Source: Lunularia cruciata (lineage: Eukaryota > Streptophyta > Marchantiopsida > Lunulariales > Lunulariaceae). From it: 64,000 nt of DNA. The stretch lies in contig OX419762.1 in assembly GCA_948567375.1 (NCBI GenBank), positions 35,259,034 to 35,323,033 on the forward strand, given 5' to 3'. Shown piece by piece: positions 21,064 to 34,960 of the stretch. The notes under the pieces were generated by a model that saw only the letters and a program-made list of their open reading frames with translations, was not told the origin of the DNA and ran no database searches. Each line of letters begins with the position of its first letter. Position 1 is the first letter of the stretch. A program made the translations under genes and the position numbers.

Positions 21064-22609
21064 AGCTATAATCTCATAATATGAATGTGATCTTCAATTT
21101 CTACAACATTAGCTTCCTAGCTAACATTTCCCATGGGTCAAGTATAGGAGCTTGAGGTTCAAATTGATCTTCTAATTATTTTGATGCACCCCTCTTACCA
21201 TTGTGTAAATCACACTCATGGAAATTGCTAACTTAACCAATGATTGATAACTATAAGATTAGATTGTGCTAACACAAAAAGAATTTGGAACTAGTAAATT
21301 CTTTAGTCAAATTATTCTTCTTGTTTCCCCAATTTTCTTCTCCTCAATGATATTCAATTACTAGTCACTATCCTCATGTGTCATGTACAAGCCATGCAAT
21401 TTAGGTGGCACATAATGTCCATTTGAAAGTGTAGTATGGATTTAGGTTTTCCTCCAAAGAGATCTGGATCACCTTCCAAAGACCAAGTATTCTTCCAAAT
21501 AATGCTTCTTGCCCTCCTGGGTGAACAATAACCCCTTTGGAGAGAATAGTATCTTTGGAAAATATGTCGAGTTCCATTCTTGAGGGAAAGTTCTTTGCAA
21601 TGGAGAGTGGATGATATCTCTGGAGACTATCCGTTATCTTCCATAGAACCTGTAAGCAAGTTTTTCTTTTAAGTGATTTATATACACAATTCAATGACTT
21701 TATATCACAATTATTCCCTTTTTTGTCCAAATGAGTATATATACACAATTCTTTCGTCTTGAGTGAAGACTTGGCCTCTTTTCTATTCATGAGTTTATTT
21801 CAAGTTCAATTGTTGTAGAGCTAAATATTCTCCAAGTTACAAAGTGTGTATGTGAGTGATAAATTGGATTCCCAAGTACAAGTTACTACTTCCATCCAAA
21901 ATGTTCCATTGGCAGCAAGGACACGGAGTAGTGATTCTAAGTTCAAAACTATAGACAATAATGATAAAGTACTAGAACGAAATGTAGTAGTACTCTATGA
22001 AATTTATAAGTTACCTTTTGGAGCACACAAGTGGTCAACCAGATCATTTGTGAGTGCGTAGTATTTTCTGGAGTTTTGGATTACTATCATGTCAAAATTG
22101 AGATGCTCAAAGCTAGTTGCAAGGTCAAGTTTTGCTCTTTCCGATTGTAGAACATTTTCCAATAAGTACTCCTAGTCCAGGTTTGGTTCTTTGTACTCAT
22201 CTTTTAGTATTATATTGTGCATACAGATATATGAATCCATGATTTCTACTATACTATGCTTTGGGACCATATTCTTCACGAGTTATTCGTCACTACAAAG
22301 TGAGCTTTCAACATGTGGTTTAGCACCTTTGTATGTCTTTCTAAATTACTTCTTGGACTGTATTATAGTTTTTGCTTTTCTCATTGTGGTTCAGCTATTA
22401 TCTTCATGAAAACCGGCATATTTCGGATATATGCCATCAGCACGACGGTAAGTCCTTTTCTATGTGCAGGTGTTCATATTTCAATATATGCCATCAGCAA
22501 GAAGGTAAGTTCTTTTGTATGTGTGGGTGTTGACAATATACTCCACTGTAAACTTAAGAGTGAGCCAATTTCTTCATCAATAGAGATCTGTTGACAATAT
22601 TAATATCAT
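21064..22609. other. No supported gene
   Basis: Short frames on both strands (129 residues minus at 21401-21790, 93 plus at 22313-22594). A repeated phrase, ATATGCCATCAGCA followed by a GTAAGT-like string, occurs at about 22430-22448 and 22487-22506, a small local duplication. Confidence 0.4.
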
Positions 22610-23510
22610 TGTTTGAACTAGGGATCCCGAAGTAGAAGTGCCATACCTCCATATCTTGTAAGCACATTGCTTCTAGCACAATCACTTTCATATTTGGCCT
22701 ACCTTGGTATTGCACTTGCCATGAGACCGGGCAGTTCTTTCAAACCCACCTTATGCAATCCAGTGATCCAAACACGCTTGAAAAATATTTGGTTGAGTTC
22801 ATTCTGAATTGGTGTTGGATGTCCTCACAAGTTGGCTCTCTTAGATATTTGGGCTCAAAAGCCACAACTAGAACTTTGCAGAAATGGGTCATGCATTCCT
22901 TGGCAAGAGATTCACTAATTCATAAGTAATTGTCAACAGATTAAGCTACAACACCATAGTGTAACTGTCGGTGAGCTGACAAGCTTTCTACTTTGTGCTT
23001 GAACCAATCATGCCAATAGCAACTCCCTTTTGTAAAATATATGGATTATTTGTTCCAACATCCTCAACCATTTTCAAGAACAAAGATCTCTTTATCAAAA
23101 ATTATCTTTTGGGTAATCTCTCATTATACACCGGTGTCTCAGCAAAATATTCTAGATGTATATAATTGGCTCCAGCTATCCTATTTCTGTTTATATTTGG
23201 AGCATAACCTAGTTGACTACTTCTTCTAGGGTTTTGTTCTGGATTGCTCTTCATGAGCCTCGATTGTGAAAATTATCCCAGAGGAACTGCTCTTTGTATT
23301 CATCTTCATTATCTTCAAAGAATTGAGCTTGCAATACTGCCAAATTATTTCTCCAAGCTTCCATTGTGTTTTTTGTGTCAAAATATGCTTTGAGGAAGTA
23401 AGCTGCTCTCTAGAGGTCCAGCGACAGGCTCTTGCGGTGGAGATGCTCTAAGTACACCTGTGCCATTGCAAATGTTCCATACGACTAATGCTTCCCTCCT
23501 TTGTCAAAGA
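22610..23510 (-). pseudogene. PIF/Harbinger-type transposase relic
   Basis: Across three frames the minus strand gives EAWRNNLAVLQAQFFEDN, RSLFLKMVEDVGTNNPY, AIGMIGSSTK, and FEPKYLREPTCEDIQHQF. It then has the catalytic-core segment SVFGSLDCIRW followed by a WQVQYQGRPNMKVIVLEAM-like block and WHFYFGIP. The order and wording match plant Harbinger (DDE) transposases, in which GSLDC carries the first catalytic Asp. Many stops and shifts make it non-functional. The C-terminal third is absent, and no terminal inverted repeats were found. Confidence 0.68.
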
Positions 23511-25106
23511 AGGCTATTTTTAGTATGGTGTCTTCTTTTTAAGTAAGTGACAACATGCCGCTATAAGACAGTTATCATCTTCAATTCCTTCAGCAATTTG
23601 CCATTATTGATAAGATGTTGCAAGACCAATAGTGTTATAAGACCAATATGACTATATGATTTGTTGTTAAATATTGTACATAAGGTTCAATATAGATCTT
23701 ATGCATTTTTTTAGTCTTTTTTTCTACCTTTTTCCAATTTCATGTTTAATGTAAGGAAAAACCTAATGTTAGACACACTTGATTGCCTCAAAAATCAACC
23801 ACCAACATGAGTAGTTGATGGTTGGGTACAAGACCAAAGAGTGAACTAGGTCAATAAAAAATTTTACCCAATTTATGATAATAGCAACTAGCAACACATT
23901 CTCCAGTTGTGCACTTACTTGTAATTGCACAAAATTTGAAATATGATGGACTCACAATTAATATTTCTCAAATGCCTCAAGATGTATTATCTTGTGACCA
24001 TGCTATCTAGGTCTGAGTATTGGTATCGGAAATTTTTTTATTTTAGTGGTATTCCCTTGCTGTATTCAATAAAACTTGGTAGAAATAGTGGAACCATAAA
24101 AATATATGTATGACTTTTGACATCCTTGAGTCGATCAACGGTGACCATCAAGATCATATTAGGTTCTTTAAGGAACAAAGTCCAAAGTTAAGATGGTGAG
24201 ATGTATGTATACTCCATTCTTCGCTATTCTAGTGGTTATTGTTGTGAGGTAAAAATGCAAAGTAATTAAAATGCAATGATCCAATAGTCATTTGTACCAG
24301 GTACCAAGTACAACGTAGAAAGACTCTATTATGCCCAATTGACAAGTTGGTAATCCTCAAAATATGACTTATCCCACGAGATCTAGATGGGAGGTAAATG
24401 ATAAGGAGAAAGTTGCCGAGGAATGATGAAGATGGAGTTAATTGCATAGAGTACTTGAAGTTGTGATAGAAGGTAAATATTCACTTAGAAAAGTTATAAA
24501 GCTATCAATTCATACATGGATTATCTTCCGTTTTAAGTCAATTGTTTACGTTAGAATGTGTCGATAAGTTTCTTTAGTATAATGAATAGGGAGGTACGCA
24601 TGAGAAAATATTGAACAAAATCTATATTTTATCTGTTTATTTAAAAGTAAAAATCTTACATTCAAGGTTCACTGAAAAATTTAGACATGCAAAAAGTATC
24701 AATAATACACTCAATTTTGTTCTTCTCTACATTTTAGCAGTTCTGCCAAAAGGCATTAACGTTTGAACCTGTTTGAAAACGTTGACAGTTCATTGACTCC
24801 TAAATTCATATTAACAATAATTATGACAGGTCCTCACTCTCTTTTCTACCTTAATGGTCGCCTTCCAATATATTTCGCAATATTTCGCATGACCTGAAAT
24901 ATATTTCCCATCATCTGGAATGAATGTGGGGTAGTTTTATCTGAAAAATGGCCACTTCCAACCCTGTAATCAATTTGTCAACTTGCCATAATTCTCTGGT
25001 GGTTGCTTCTCTGCACATTTTGTCCCGGAAAATATGGCTCATTTTGCATTGCAAGAAGCACTCAATGAAACTCTGCAGGTAAAACTGTTCGGCAACTAAA
25101 TTTGAT
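23511..25106. other. No supported gene
   Basis: AT-rich with only short frames. A short open stretch ending at a good donor-like CTGCAG/GTAAAA (about 25077) exists, but nothing shows that it is an exon. Confidence 0.4.
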
Positions 25107-25165
25107 CCTTATACAGCTTGATGGGTCCTCCCATCCTTCTTGTTATCCTATGTGTGTCGCTTCTT
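25107..25165 (+). repeat. LINE 3'-end relic (copy g)
   Basis: TTATACAGCTTGATGGGTCC, then CCCATCCTTCTTGTTATCCT, is the terminal LINE sequence. The second stem-loop is GATGGG/CCCATC at 25130-25145 with a 4-base loop. No LINE coding sequence is attached. Confidence 0.6.
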
Positions 25166-27642
25166 GTTGACTAGATTTTATGGCCTGCAAGTAACTGATG
25201 CATTTGTGTGTCCGAGCTTCTCCCGTCCCAAATCATCTTTTCATTTAGGGCTTCATATGGCACTCTCTACTTCAGATATACCTCAACTCTGACGTCATGT
25301 CAATACAGCATGTTGCAAATATGTGACTGTTAGCATAACTCGAGGTCATCGATGATTTGATTTCCAAGCACCAGAACGAATATCGAAGAAAGAGCCCGCT
25401 TGAAATACACCACGTTGCCTAGTGGCAGCTTCAGATCATTCACGGGACTGTTTAAGACAACTTTGCCACCAGGATTATTCCGCAAGCGACTGTGGATGAG
25501 CACTAAGACTATACACCTTTAGGGGTTCAAACTTCAACGTCTCAAGATTCGAGGTTATTACACAAAACAAATTAGCAGTTCTTATCCAAAAATCCAGGAA
25601 TATTTCTAAATCGATCCCGTAAAATTGAGGTTCTGGCTGGTATCGATAGCATCGTGTCTTCGGATCCGCGGATAGAAGCATGTGACTGGGGGGGAACCAT
25701 TGCAACTGGGCTCCTAGTTTCTTGCATCAAGAACAAGCTTGTAAAGCTACCAATGACAAGATCATGAAAAGATTTCCCATCTTCCGGGGCCATGTATTGA
25801 TAGAGAGGTATAAGTGACAGCCGCAGGACGTAACGTTAAGCACAGAGGAAGTTCAGTCATATTTTTTATGCAGTAAATCAAGACGCGTACAATGTTACGC
25901 TGGAAGTTGGCTTGAAGTAAACCATCGACAGAGAAGCGCAGCATCTTAGTTCATTCTTTGCAGTCATGGAATTATAATAGATATGGAATATTGCGCTATT
26001 GCGCTATTGGATCATATTGGAATGCAGTCATGGAATTTCAATAGTCTAGTACAGATCAGGCTCTGAGTGATCAATCTGTCCAGCGGAACTGACGGGGAAT
26101 CAAGCAATGTAAGATTGATATCATAGTTGGGATCGAGACCTTGTCCCCCACGTGCACGGATGAAGCTGCCTCTAGCTGTCGCCACGGATGGGCATGATAC
26201 AGGACGTAAGACCTGGACTTGATTAACAGTTTGGTTGAGAATGTAGAATCAGTTAGAGTTGCCGATAGTCCACTTCCTTCTTCACCTTGTATCACCGTCT
26301 CGAATAGATTGCATAAACGATGAATGCTGTACGCGTAAGGGTGCAGTCATATGTAGCCCTTTCACTAGGTGATGGCTTTCGAGTTCCATCTGTAAGTGAA
26401 TCTGTTCGAATTCCTAGGGATGGCATGAGCGTTGAAGAAGAAGACTACTAAACAAGGGGAATCCCGTGCATGAGAATCCCAAACATCTGGCGTAACGGAC
26501 AGATGGCTCTCACCAGCCTTGTGTGTACTGCAGTTGAGACATGTGAAAATCAAAAGATTCAGCGAGATACGTGCAATATTCTTGTGTCATGATCAATTGA
26601 CTTGCAAGTCAAAGCTCACGGCAATCTGACCACCAGTTTCAGGCTTATGACTGGCTGTGCTAGCGTTCACGAGTGTATGTATCGTATTTTTGTTCATGGT
26701 AGCTAACTAGTAATGTGCCCAGTTAAATGCATTGCTCGTTGAATGAGGCCCACCTCTTTCAGTAGGTTCATCAGTATCGTATGTCAGTGTCTGCCTTTTG
26801 TAGATCAATTTAGAAGTGTAAGTGGCTTGACACCGTGATTATCTCTTTCAGAAGGAGATCTGAAACTATGGTCTTGCATTAAAGGTTGGTGTTCGTCTTT
26901 ACTGAGTATCCATGCACAGGTTTTGGGCTTTATTCTGGATCACAGTAGAAGACTAGGTAAGGTGCTATAGAAACGGTGCATTCATGAATCGGTACAAAAC
27001 GCTAAATAACATTGTTTTGGGTATCCGTTGTACCAGCGAAATGAAACTAACGGTAAAATGACCCCTAATTCCACGTTCCTCTGATCGGTCTTTCCACTGG
27101 CCTGTTCTCTGCTTCGTCACTGCCATCAATATGCTAGATCTGCTGCGCAACTTGTAACGCTCGCGGTTTTAGTGCTGCAGGTAAGTAGGTTACATGAAAT
27201 CCGCGATACCGATGAAGTTTAGATCTGTTAATTATCTGGCATACCAAGCCTAGAGTGAGTAGAAGAAAGACACAGAGTTTGTATCTTCAAGATCTGATTC
27301 AGGGGAATTGGTTAGTGGGGAAGGCGATGGTATACTAGGCCATTTATCTTGACTCAGAGTAAACGTGGTTCGCTAACATAATACTATCAACATTATCTTA
27401 CGGTGAAGTGAAGCGTTAGGGCGTAACGGCGCACACTTGTGCCCGACAACTAGAGAAATATCCTCGAAGGTCACTTCTACTTCGTACCAAATAGATCAGC
27501 TGATGCCACCGAACCTTCGGTCACGGATGGTGATTCAGCTCTTGAGATCATTACAAAATGCGCAAGCGCAACAGGCACGGACTTTCTGAGCTCTCTGGAG
27601 TAGCGGTCTTGCGGTTGTTGGCTGTATATTCTGCGCAGTTTC
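25166..27642. other. Unassigned region upstream of the BTB gene
   Basis: No conserved frame; the short minus-strand frames (60-82 residues) lack motifs. The sequence is less repetitive than the rest of the window and presumably includes the BTB gene's promoter, but I cannot place a TATA box or transcription start with confidence. Confidence 0.4.
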
Positions 27643-28937
27643 ATGGAGCATTCTCGTTCTCAAACTGTGCAACGCACGAAGAGTATTGAAAGCGTTCTGC
27701 CACACAACATAGGACTCATTGCTGGAAGCTCGAGCACGCCGCATATGGAATACCAGAAGACAATGGATTGCCCCAAATGCCATGAACGTTTACTTTGCGA
27801 CTACTGTTGCAGATACTACAAGGGTGACCCCGTGTTCAAGGCCCCAGGGTGCGAAAAATGCAAGAAGCGATATGAGAAGGAAATTGATGACGCTAAGACG
27901 GAGCTCGCAACACTACGCACAACTCTAAGGAACAAATTTGCAGAGCAGCAGTCAGCTTACGAACTGGCACAGAGCAGGCTGAGCGAAAGGCTCGCATTTC
28001 TGAAACTCCAAGATCCTGACCCTTCCATGCAGATCTTTAAAGGAGATATCGCTTTTGTCGTGCACGGCAGTGATATGATCCATGCACATTGCTTCATATT
28101 GGTGCGTACACTTATTCTGAGACAATTTCTTTTTCTTACCATGTATCCGCAAATAATGAACTTGTTGCATGGAACGTTCTTGTTGATGTTCCAAGATAAA
28201 GGATTTAGTGAAAGAAGACGAAATTAGATATAGTTTACACTAGCTTTATAGGACCTTGCAGGCAAGAACTTTTAAACTATGAGAGTATGGTATAGATAGC
28301 CATGCAATGATCATAACGGGCAGCATCTCTGTATACAAAACCACTGTGAAGAGAAATTGATTGCTTTGCTGTTCCCATTGCTACCTCTGGCAGGACTCCG
28401 CAGGAATGACCTTCTTGTTTAGATTTCAGGTGAGTCGTACTAGTAACAGAACCAGTTTTGCCTAGAGCTGTTTACCTGACCAAGGATCTGAATGAGTTTG
28501 GAGTTACTCAATGATGCTGTGTAATATAAAGATTACTAATTACATTTGTTTTGTTCTCTGATCAGGCTGGCAAGTCAGCAGTGTTTTGCAGAATGCTTGA
28601 CTGTGGAATGCTGGAGAAGGAAACTGGACTTATTCCGATTGATGATGCAACGTACCCTGTGATGAGAGCTGTTATCAACTACTGCTACACAGCGGATATC
28701 AATTTCACTGACGAAGTTCCTCCAGACGAAGTACTCAAAGTAGCTCACAAATACGAGATTATCCATCTGAGAGACGTATGTGCGGAAGAACTATGTGAGA
28801 GAATAAACGAGAAGAATCTCGCAGAAATGCTGAGGCTGTCCAAGAGTTATGAAGCAAAAACACTTCAAGAAGCATCAGCCAAGTACTTCAAAGAGCACTT
28901 CGATTCAGTGTTCTCAACAGTTCTGGAAAACCTCTAA
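27643..28937 (+). CDS. BTB/POZ domain protein with Cys-rich N-terminus, two exons (27643-28101, 28566-28937)
   Basis: Splicing a 464-bp GT-AG intron (28102-28565, phase 0) joins two open frames into a 276-residue protein. Residues ~43-76 are Cys-rich (CPKC, CDYCC, CEKC pairs), possibly metal-binding. Residues ~77-125 form a charged helix, and ~130-235 are a BTB fold: FKGDIAFVV, HAHCFIL joined to AGKSAVFCRML, then AVINYCYTADINF. A BACK-like helical tail ends the protein. The layout resembles plant proteins of the At4g08455 type, similar in length. BTB proteins of this kind are proposed CUL3 ubiquitin-ligase adaptors; that role is inferred. The start could be Met1 or Met35 (27745). This is the only spliced, unbroken host gene I can support here. 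Confidence 0.82.
28102..28565 (+). other. Intron of the BTB gene
   Basis: The donor GTGCGT follows TTCATATTG. The acceptor is TTGTTCTCTGATCAG, preceded by a T-rich tract. The junction is phase 0 and restores the BTB motif that runs from HAHCFIL into AGKSAVFCRM. Confidence 0.8.
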
Positions 28938-31683
28938 GTTCTGTGCCTTGAAAATGACGGCAAGGAGTTGAAGTTGATGGCTGGAACTAACTAATGGTTT
29001 GTTCTCTGGTTTGTTGCCTCGATATCCTAGAAGATATAATCATTTCAACTGTCACAGTCAACATGAGTTAACAGTACCTTCCAATGGACCGTCACCGAAG
29101 GTTTGCATTATCATTTCAAAACTGATGTCCTTGGGGTTGTTACTCTGTCATCTCTAGTTGAGTTGTGTATTCAAGAATGTGAATTCGTCGTGTTTCTCGA
29201 AAGGTGATTCAAATCTTCAACTAGGCACGCAGATATCAGAGAATTTCAGTCTCGAACAACTTGACTATGGATCACCTCGGTTGCTTATTCTGGTCTGAAT
29301 CAGAAAATCCGTGAATACTGAAGATTTCTTTGAAATAGTTCCCAAATAGCATTTAGATACTGCAAACGTACATGCTGCATATATTTACATAAAATGATTT
29401 GCCTAAGCGTGCAAAACTGATTGGATGTGAAATTTCGAGATTTGAACATTCAACCTCTCTAACACATAAATACGGATCAGATTCGACGCTGATTCAATCC
29501 CCAATATCAGATCAATAACTGCGACTTTAACCTCTCGGACTAAATACAAGTAGGGATTTTGCTAATTGTCATACTTGTACAATCGTCAGCCTGCCAGTGC
29601 TCATGTATGGATGTTCGTAAGCGTTATTCATCAGTCGTATTGCCTACTTAAAACAGGACGTGAAAACCGAAGTGGGCATCTTGATGAGTCGAATGCAGTC
29701 AGATCTAGAGTGTCTAAAACTGTTGGAACGTTTATTAGTTGAACATGTGAGAGCCAGCTGAGATTTCTAATGATCATGACAACTATGAAAGTGGAAACGC
29801 ACCCAGTTTAACGCCATCTGACGTATCTTCCGATTAACTTTCGCTGTTAGACAGCGAGATATAGAGTAGGAGCATGCATAGTTCATGATACAATCACCTG
29901 GAGGCATGGAAGCACATCCCAGTTCGTTTGGAATTTCTCTCCAGTTTCTAAAGTTGAAAGTTTAAGTGAAGTGAAGTTAAGTAAGTGTTCAGAAATCTTT
30001 ACCCCAAAGCAGAAGCATGACACTCAGGAGTTTCCACATAGCAACACATGAATGGGAAGAGCACCGGCTTGACACCATGATTATGATAACTATAGCTGAC
30101 TTTTATTTCTCGGATGCGATGTCATGATCTAAACTGAATCAGATGCACATGAACTGTGGAGCCCAGATGCTGTGATAGAATCTAATCCAGATGTAAAGCT
30201 TAATGTGGACGAGCACAAGTGCGAGCGCCTTTGGCGCGATAAATACCCGGATTGCGTTAAGATTGCGCTAAGCAGAAGTTGCTTTGACTTCGTGCTCTTC
30301 AGTGGTACTCATCTGGAAGCTATATTTATTGGGGAGATAAAGCTACAGCTACGAACTGTAGCTCTGCATCAGATTTGCTTCATGCTAAAGCGATCTTCAG
30401 TTAGTTGCCGCAATGACGTGAGGTGTTAAAATCGGCTTCACATAAAAGAACGGCTTGTACAAAATGACATGGAGACTAACTATAGAGACCTCACGGAGAG
30501 CCACGGGGCCTCAACAGTCTTCAGCGCTCCTCCTGAGTATTTCTTCTCTCAACTTGCATATAGAAAATACAACTTAGCTTAGTGAGCCAAGGCTCACTAA
30601 ACTAATCTGAGTGTAATATATGGTTATGGAGTATTTCTTCATCAGTAGGTCCTATATCAGTCTCTTCGGACTGAATATTGGCAGGGTCACAAGTTACGCT
30701 CTGTTTATTCCTCAGTCATTCTTGACAGGAATTCACTGGAATAATTTATTCCTCAATAGTTCCTTCCCTTCTAGTGTCTCAGATTATTTCCTGGTAGTAT
30801 CTGGGATTAGCAAATTTCGTATGCATCTCCTGATTGGTAGGGAAAGGATAGTTTTCCGTCCCATTCTAACGCAATCACGACTTTTTGTTCCATCCTTTGT
30901 TGCTCAAATCTACCGATAGAGCAGGTGTTATTACTAAGAATGCAAGTCGTAGCCAATCCCTCTGAGTGTGAAATCGAGAGTGGTACAATTGAACCAGCAC
31001 AATCATTGTACATGTAGTATCACTACTCACTGATCTATGGTAGGACATGGCTCTCGAAGTGTGAAGATAGAGAGCAAACTCCAAATAGCTGAACTGCCAA
31101 CATGTCTTGAAATATTATCGTATGGGACCAAGTCTGAGATCCCATACGCGACGCGCTTGAAAGTACACAAACAAAGCTATAAATTGGGTATCATGTGTGT
31201 CAAGTCTACTTTCAAACTGAAAATCAGGATGTTGCCGAGTTGAGCAACTCTTAGTGCTTTGCTGATACTACAGAATTTTCTTTCAATGCAAACACATGGG
31301 GACATCACTGTGGATGTCGTAATACCTACTTTGTCAAGTCCACATCATCTTCGAAATCTATCGCGTAACAATCCAGATTTGACACCAAAGGGAGGCTTAG
31401 CCGGACTGGACTATGGGTAGTTAAAGCTGGTCTTTCATGCCTTTGAGGAAAGGGCCAATATATTTGAGAATGCATCCCAGTTATGCAATCCACTTCTTCC
31501 GAAGACATCTTGTTCTGAATGGTAGTAAATTTGTATTGAAACTGTATTTCAGATGGTAGTACATGTTGTAGTTGAGGTTGGTATAGCTAATACAAAATGC
31601 TATAGAATTTAGGGTTTGCATTTAGTACAATTTATTAAAGAAGTTAGGGTTTACATTCAGCGTCCAGCAGCAATGCTAGTCAG
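28938..31683. other. No supported gene downstream of the BTB gene
   Basis: Low-repeat sequence with short frames only (85 residues at 30172-30429, 99 at 30620-30919), none with a motif and several starting at non-ATG codons. A small hairpin, AGCTACAG/CTGTAGCT, lies at 30342-30364. Confidence 0.4.
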
Positions 31684-32699
31684 TGTTAGAGCACCCAGTG
31701 GTTATATAAAGATCTTACCTTTCAATGAGAAGAGTTTCATTGCGTATCAATGCTAATGATGTAGTCAAGAAAACTTGAGCAACAAAGACATCAGAGTGGC
31801 AGTCAGGAGAAGGAGAGGCAGAACCTGCATACTATCATGCAGGTACAAGGTTACTAACCTGCATGAACAAGGATCAATGTGAGAGATATAACACACAGAT
31901 TCAATAGGGAGAACTTCATTATTTGGAATCTCTTATACACATTAGAAGATTCAAAGGGGGAGAATTACTCGATTTAGACATTCTAGACTATTTTTGTCTT
32001 AAAATCAAAGAGACTTAGGGGGTCGTAAATGAGACAGAGACTATAACACAAGCCCTAACAAATGGAGAAGAGATAGATTGGCAAAGCAAGAAGACTGTAC
32101 TACAAATGTATATTTGTGTAGCCATAGAAGATAAATATTTACAGACACTAATCAATTGCAAAACTGTTTGATTTATTAGCCAGGTAAAAACTCTAGTCAA
32201 TTAAGTACCTTGGTGTAAGAATAAATTATTCTTTAATTATCATCAAGATTATTTGAATATTTCCATAGACTTATTGCCATATAATTGCAACATTGGATAA
32301 TGTGCCAGCAGAGGAGCAAACCATTGAGAGACTCATTACAAGACTGCTCAAGGTTTCTGTCAAGGAGGAAACTTTGAATAGATGTGGAGACAACAAAAAA
32401 GTAAAATTTAAAATTGAGAGGAGAGAGCCTTTCTAGCTGCAAATAAAAGAAGCGATGGAAGTAGATGTGAAAGTGGGACTCACATGAAGACCAACATTTA
32501 TCAACTAAAGAAATAACAAATTATAATAATACAACCTCAACCTCAAGGATAATATTAATGGTTTCAAATTTCCATATTTTTTGAAGAAAAGTCAGAAAAT
32601 CTCTCTTAGTTCAAACATGTAGCAACTCAGTGTGGAGTGAAGATCAATAAACTATGATCTGGTTGAAAAGGTGAGGTGAATATACTGGAAACAAATTTG

Positions 32700-34960
32700 T
32701 TGCTTTTGTAAAGAGTGTTGGATTAGTCCATGAATTTACACCTTACACTCTAGAGCAAAATGACACTTTAGAGAGAGACTATAGAATAATGATTGAAGCA
32801 TGTCTCTTTTTAGCAAGTTGCCTTGAGAGTTTTTTGTAGAAGTAGTGGGATCTTATATACATATTTTGAATGGATTTTTCAGTAGAGTTTCAAAGAAAAC
32901 TACTTATGAGCTTTGCTATGGAACAAAACAAAAAGCTATACATTTGTGAACTTTGAGCTGCTTATTCTTTGTTTACATACCAAAAGTTATAAGAAAAAAG
33001 TTTGATCCAAAAGGGCAAGAAAAATTTCTTGTATTAGATATAGTTAAGAATCTAAAGCCTTCAATAGTGTGAAGGCTTTAGGATCCTAAGAAAAATATAT
33101 GTGAAGGAAAGGATGTCATGTTTTGAGAGGTGCTACCGAATGATCAATGGTCACAAATATTAAACTTAGATACAAATTATTTTCAAGAGAGAGACAAAGA
33201 GCAAGCCAATGCTAGAATGAGCATTAATGAGAATAAAGTTTTTGGATAGTTTTTTCAAGCTTCTTGGGAGTCCATAGAGGAGGCTACAAAAAAATCCATA
33301 AGTGAGACTAGAATTTTGTCTTCTTCAAGAAGAGAGCAAATGTAATCAAAGAACCAGATTTACAGATGAGCTCAGCTTCAACCACTTAAGATGGAGAAAA
33401 TTGTGGAAGTGAGAGAATAAAAAGACTGCCACAAAGACTCAATGAGTGGGATTACAATAAGACATCTTATGCTTGCTTTGTTGCAACTAAGATTGAAGGA
33501 AGAGATGTAAATGCAGATCCTATTCATTTCCAAAATGTGTTGCAATCACTTGAGTTGATGAAGGCTATGGATCAGGCATTCAAATCATAGAACAAAAACA
33601 CAACTTGGAAGCTAATAGCATTGCCAGAAAAGAGAAAAGCAATAAAAATGTAAGTGGATTTATTTAACAAGCTTGATATTAAGTGCAACAACTCAATGTA
33701 CAAGGTTAGACTTGTAGCCAAGGGATATTCACAACTTGAAACAATTGATGATGAAGAGACATTTGCTCCAATAGTCAAGTTTGATTCAATTAGAACTATT
33801 CTTTGATTAACCATGGCAAAAGATATTGAGATAGTTCAATTTGACATCAAGATCATTTTCTTAATAGATATTTCCATGAGGAAATTTAACTGGATCAGGG
33901 TTAAGGATACCAAGGAGCTAGAAAGGAGAAGAGTCTTTGCAAATTGCTACGAAGCTATATGGCTTGAAGAAAACCTCAAGCTATATCCTTGAGTGTATTA
34001 TGGATTTGGGATAATCCTCAATTTCTTTGTAGATGATAGATTGATTTGTGTGAAAAATAAATCTCACATTGCTACTATGCTAGATTACCTTGGCAGAGAG
34101 TTTGAAGTTACAAATAAACAACCAAAGTTCTATGTATAACTTAAATTTTTTTGAAAAAGAGAATCTCAGACTTAGATTGACTCAAGAAAGATATGCAAAG
34201 TTATTTATTAAATTGTTCAATCATGGAGATGCATATTTAGTTGCTACTCTTGCAAATCCAAATGTCAGATTACAAGTGGAGAAGAGAGAATCAATTAGAG
34301 CATCCTACCAAGAAGCAATAGGATGTTTAGTGTATGGTCTGATAGGTACAAGACTTAACATAACTTATGTTGTTATCATTATGAAAAGTTTAGTTTTAAT
34401 CCTTCACACAAACATTGTGAAGTAGTGAAGAGAATTTTCAAGTACTTCAAAAGTCCTTTGAGTTATAGATAAGAATTTAGTGGAAATAAGATGTTGCTAA
34501 CACACTAGCAAGGTACTTTGGTGTTGATTTTGCAAGTGACTAAAATAATAAAAAAGTCACAAAATGGTTTCACATTCATGATGAATGATAGACCATTAAA
34601 TTGGAGCAACCAATGACAATAACATACTACCACCTACACCACAAAGGTAGAGTATATAGTAGCATGTTTAGTTTCCAAGGAAGCAATATGGATTTTCATG
34701 TCGCTTAAGGAACTACAATTTGGACAAGATGGTCCAAGTCCAATGTACAATGGTTATTAAAGTGCTATCAAGCCAGTGAACAACCCATATTCCACAAGAA
34801 ACCAAGTTCTTAAAGATACAATATCATGGGAGCATTATATGAGTGAGAAGCAAGAGAAATAGGAGATATTTTCAATTTTATAAACATCAACAATCAAAAG
34901 AAAATACTTTTATGAAAGCTTTACCAAGAGATAAGTTTTGGAAGTTTGAAAGTTTAATTT
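32700..34960 (+). pseudogene. Copia-2 pol remnant (integrase end, RT, RNase H)
   Basis: Readable blocks are VHEFTPYTLEQNDTLERD (integrase catalytic Glu region, ~32720-32775), RKKFDPKGQEKFLV (~32996), and KCKWIYL followed by VRLVAKGYSQ and EETFAPIVKFDSIRTIL (RT, ~33640-33800). FFVDDRLICVKNKSH (~34025-34070) is the RT active site, with FVDD for YVDD. IGCLVYGLIGTRLNITY (~34320-34370) precedes RNase H. The 111-residue open piece at 34090-34425 is part of this. Frames change and stops are frequent, so it cannot encode an enzyme. Confidence 0.7.

Noticed and set aside
24940-25080. Possible first exon ending in CTGCAG/GTAAAA
   Set aside because: No downstream exon could be linked and the frame is very short.
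30172-30429. 85-residue plus frame
   Set aside because: Starts at GTG, no motif, no exon signals.
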